The notes beneath the pieces were generated by a model that was given only the letters and a program-made list of their open reading frames with translations, was not told the origin of the DNA and did not search any database. Shown one piece after another: positions 56,589 through 58,569 of a stretch of 58,569 nt of DNA (position 1 is its first letter; each line of letters begins with the position of its first letter). Source of the stretch: UBA7683 sp964643895 (GTDB taxonomy: Bacteria; Patescibacteriota; Saccharimonadia; Saccharimonadales; UBA7683); the NCBI GenBank assembly GCA_964643895.1, contig CAZXUE010000004.1, forward strand, positions 1 to 58,569, read 5' to 3'. The position numbers and the translations under genes are program-made.

Positions 56589-57104
56589 ATGACAGAAGTA
56601 GGTCAGCAAGAACATGAACATGTATTGCCTCGAGAAATCGTGGCTGATAGTTTTGTGCTTCGTGCACTTGAGGAGGCAGATCCTGAGGAGTTTCTAGAAC
56701 TTATTCAAGATCCTGATATTCAGAAGTTTATTCCGTGGGCTTCAGAAGTGAAGGACATAGCCTCCGCAGTCAAAAGGCTGAGCGTACCATTTGGTGAAGA
56801 CCATGTACGATACGGTATATATCAAGACGGTAGCCTCGCTGGTTACATCGGTGCCTGGAGAGAAGACGACGGTACGACGTATCAAACAGGCTCTGCACTA
56901 GCGGAGAGGTTTCGTGGTCAAGGGCTTACTAACCGAGCGTTCTTGGAGACATTGAAGGTTCTAAAGGGTGTTGGCGCGCAAGGCATATCCTGCTATGTGA
57001 GCGAAGAAAACGAGGCCAGCAAAGCTAATGTTACAAAGCGCGGACTTCAGCCTACGGAGCAGTTTAACGAGCAAGGCGAACGCCGCTGGGAGATGAGCCT
57101 GTGA
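56589..57104 (+). CDS. GNAT-family N-acetyltransferase
   Basis: 171 residues. The acetyl-CoA binding motif is RFRGQGLTNRAFLETL near residue 110. The N-terminal segment SFVLRALEEADPEEFLELIQDPDIQKFIPWA fits the ribosomal-protein-type GNAT (RimJ/RimL-like) group. It transfers an acetyl group to an amine; substrate unknown. AAGGG lies 8 bases before ATG. Its TGA overlaps the next small ORF by 4 bases (GTGA). Confidence 0.88.
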   Translation: MTEVGQQEHEHVLPREIVADSFVLRALEEADPEEFLELIQDPDIQKFIPWASEVKDIASAVKRLSVPFGEDHVRYGIYQDGSLAGYIGAWREDDGTTYQTGSALAERFRGQGLTNRAFLETLKVLKGVGAQGISCYVSEENEASKANVTKRGLQPTEQFNEQGERRWEMSL

Positions 57105-57232
57105 GTAGTATTCTCAGAGAGCTTGAGGTAGATGACAATATACGCATCAGACCAATTGTTGTTAAGGATGCTGGACGGATTTTTGAGATCTTGGAAGCGG
57201 ACGGGGATATTCGTGAGGTTAAGCATGAGTAA
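57101..57232 (+). pseudogene. Truncated GNAT-like ORF, 43 aa
   Basis: GTG 57101 to TAA 57230-57232. The encoded sequence includes NIRIRPIVVKDAGRIFEILEADGDI, which aligns to the N-terminal part of the upstream acetyltransferase (FVLRALEEADPEEFLELIQDPDI). The acetyl-CoA binding half is absent. It overlaps the upstream stop by 4 bases and the kinase start by 8 bases, so it now links the two genes by translational coupling. It is either a degraded paralogue or a small coupling ORF. Confidence 0.6.
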
Positions 57233-57748
57233 ACAATACCTCTTCATGACGCTAGGTCATTCGGGTTCAGGGAAGAGCTTCTTTGTTCGACAGCTTGCAA
57301 AAAAGATGCCAGTGGTACGTCTGAACGGTGATACTTTACGAACTGAAATGTATGGCTCAGTTACGGAGCTTGATAAATATAAAGCACTAGACCCGACTCT
57401 TGCTCGAGAGAAGATTTTTAGCGCATTGGATTATGCCGCAAAGCAAGTCCTATCCGCAGGATATTCGATAGTATATGAGTCAAATAATAACAAAAGGTCT
57501 ATTCGTCAAAAACTTGAAGGCTTCGCGCGCGAGTTTGGTGCAGTACCAATCGTTATCTGGGTACAAACATCACCAGAGTTGGCCATTAAGCGTGGCCAGG
57601 AGCGTGAGGCAACTGTAGACTCAAGACAGTTTACTGATGAATCTAAAGCGCGCGAAACCGTGNNNNNNNNNNCAGAATTGACGGTACTATCCCATTTGAA
57701 GATCAGTACGAATCGTTCAGGAAGCAGCTGGAGGGGATTACTTCATGA
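57225..57748 (+). CDS. AAA/zeta-toxin-type P-loop kinase, interrupted by a gap
   Basis: The P-loop is LGHSGSGKSFF near residue 10, followed by RLNGDTLRTEMYG and a lid-like KRGQEREATVDSRQF. This is the AAA_33/polynucleotide-kinase-like group (unknown substrate). Ten N at 57663-57672 interrupt the gene. The frame in use before the gap does not continue after it as annotated by length; the better C-terminus is in another frame, RIDGTIPFEDQYESFRKQL..., ending with TGA 57746-57748, which overlaps the UDG start (ATGA). So the true gap is not ten bases (it differs by 1 modulo 3). ATG 57225 is chosen over an upstream start at 57132. Confidence 0.8.
57663..57672. other. Assembly gap (10 N) in the kinase gene
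   Basis: Ten N, nominal size. The reading frame needs a length that differs from ten by one base modulo three. Confidence 0.9.
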
Positions 57749-58317
57749 GTAAGGCTGATGAGCTTCAGGCGATTGCTGATGAAATCGTTAAGAATGATGT
57801 TTGCTCGGAGCTTGCGAAAGGGGCAACGCAATTGGTGTTTGCGGATGGTAAGCCGGAAGCGGAAGTAGTGTTTATTGGCGAGGCACCGGGGAAGAATGAA
57901 GACGAGCAGGGAAAGCCTTTTGTGGGTGCAGCCGGTAAGTTTTTGAACGAGATGCTGGAAAGTATTGGGATGAAACGCGAAGATATTTATATCACCAATA
58001 TTGTGAAGTATCGGCCACCGAATAATCGTGACCCTGAACCGGATGAGAAGAAGGCTTTTTGGCCGTACTTGGTGCGCCAGCTTGATGTTATACAACCAAA
58101 ATTGGTAGTAACATTAGGTCGGCACAGCATGGAATATTTTCTGCCGAGCCAAAAAATTAGTGCCATCCACGGTGAGCCGAAGCGTGTTCAGTTTGGAGAA
58201 AGAAGACAGGTGATCATGCCTCTTTTCCACCCTGCTGCCGCGCTGTATAACGGTGGCATGCGTCAAACACTTCTGGATGATTTCAGCCGAATTCCAGCGA
58301 TTATGGCAAAAGTTTAA
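57745..58317 (+). CDS. Uracil-DNA glycosylase, family 4, without the usual Fe-S cysteines
   Basis: Removes uracil from DNA. 190 residues. Family 4 motifs are FIGEAPGKNEDEQGKPFVGAAG (45-64), YITNIVKYRPPNNRDP (82-97) and the catalytic-site LFHPAA near the C-terminus. Family 4 enzymes normally bind a 4Fe-4S cluster through four cysteines. Here the positions are Cys20, Leu23, Tyr89 and Phe105, so only one remains. The start ATG overlaps the kinase stop by four bases. Confidence 0.9.
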   Translation: MSKADELQAIADEIVKNDVCSELAKGATQLVFADGKPEAEVVFIGEAPGKNEDEQGKPFVGAAGKFLNEMLESIGMKREDIYITNIVKYRPPNNRDPEPDEKKAFWPYLVRQLDVIQPKLVVTLGRHSMEYFLPSQKISAIHGEPKRVQFGERRQVIMPLFHPAAALYNGGMRQTLLDDFSRIPAIMAKV

Positions 58318-58361
58318 TAACGAATATCAATAATAATCTTTTAAGAAAAAGGAGAAAAATA

Positions 58362-58569
58362 ATGGTAAAACCAAGAATGCAGCCAAAAGAGCCCGAACAA
58401 AGACGAGAAAAGGTGAATAAGTATTCATCCTTCGCCAAGGCTTCGGCCGACAGGCAAGATAAAAGTAAGCAAAATGGCCGGCCTGAGAAGCGGGTCCAGA
58501 TCAGCCAAATGCAAACAAACCGTGGCGAAGCAGTGCGGGCTGGTCGGCGTAATTTTGAAACGGCTGATA
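58362..58569 (+). CDS. Hypothetical basic protein with repeat-encoded segment (partial, runs off the edge)
   Basis: 69 codons are open from ATG 58362 to the right edge. AAAAAGGAGAA lies just before the ATG. The protein is rich in Lys, Arg and Gln. Residues about 22-33 (SSFAKASADRQD) are encoded by a copy of a dispersed repeat (TCATCCTTCGCCAAGGCTTC...GACAGG). The rest (KRVQISQMQTNRGEAVRAGRRNFETAD) is not recognised. Confidence 0.6.
   Translation, partial: MVKPRMQPKEPEQRREKVNKYSSFAKASADRQDKSKQNGRPEKRVQISQMQTNRGEAVRAGRRNFETAD
58425..58460. repeat. Dispersed repeat inside the terminal ORF
   Basis: TCATCCTTCGCCAAGGCTTC and then GGCCGACAGGCAAGAT: a copy of the intergenic repeat family (compare 21688 to 21740). 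It is read in frame as SSFAKASADRQD. Confidence 0.65.

Noticed and set aside
1..58569. CRISPR array, prophage or complete insertion sequence
   Set aside because: No regularly spaced repeats, no Cas, integrase, transposase or phage structural motifs were found on either strand.

Overview
The window reads as ordinary bacterial chromosome from a small-genome, host-dependent lineage. My best inference is Candidate Phyla Radiation, most likely Candidatus Saccharibacteria (TM7). The reasons are many very short leaderless genes, a sortase-type surface protein, a giant lineage-type protein beside a small DUF5663-like protein, housekeeping enzymes that have lost metal ligands, almost no biosynthesis, and UGA used as a normal stop. 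No database search was possible, so the taxonomy is inferred. Four runs of N (8799-8808, 26460-26486, 56024-56033, 57663-57672) show that this is a scaffolded draft assembly, and three of them interrupt or damage genes.

Layout. 1-8.7 kb: end of groEL, a sugar-phosphate isomerase plus cupin pair, a MacB-like ABC exporter, tRNA-Ser(GGA), a TyrA-like dehydrogenase, an SDR oxidoreductase, TspO, rlmH, an AlkD-like glycosylase and a 2H phosphoesterase. 8.7-13.4 kb: tRNA-Ser(GCT) beside a broken second copy, argS, an MBL-fold hydrolase and a sortase-anchored surface protein. 13.6-15.8 kb: a strikingly GC-rich island with a threonine/proline-rich lipoprotein and a small membrane protein, bracketed by perfect inverted repeats. 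15.8-21.6 kb: a long non-coding stretch, a small membrane protein, a DUF5663-like protein and a 1389-residue protein with a GT-A-like glycosyltransferase domain. 21.6-27.1 kb: a MITE-like repeat, mscL, a toxin-antitoxin pair, msrB, gdhA, orn, a HAD phosphatase and an MmcQ/YjbR protein. 27.2-43 kb: the replication, transcription and repair core (dnaG, rpoD, a nucleotide kinase, polA, mutM, clpB, holA, rpsT) with several membrane proteins and a 2OG-Fe(II) oxygenase-like protein. 43-58.6 kb: a dead DHH-domain protein, a PIG-L deacetylase, truB, a transglutaminase-like protein, a second toxin-antitoxin pair, NUDIX, an ABC-F protein, a large acidic tail-anchored protein, rpsO, pnp, GNAT and kinase genes, and a family 4 uracil-DNA glycosylase.

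Regulation is compact. Many genes have a TATAAT-like box ending only 6-8 bases before the start codon, which implies leaderless mRNAs. In three divergent pairs the two -10 boxes are arranged as an inverted repeat, overlapping in two of the three. clpB carries a perfect CIRCE element whose 9-base spacer holds the -35 box, indicating HrcA control.

The most notable observations are these. Dispersed intergenic repeats have been captured in frame inside truB, an SDR gene and the ORF at the right edge. DnaG has lost all four zinc ligands, UDG four of its usual cluster cysteines but one, and a DHH protein its catalytic motif. A foreign-looking GC-rich cassette sits next to surface-protein genes. A giant glycosyltransferase-like protein shares a neighbourhood with small lineage-type proteins.
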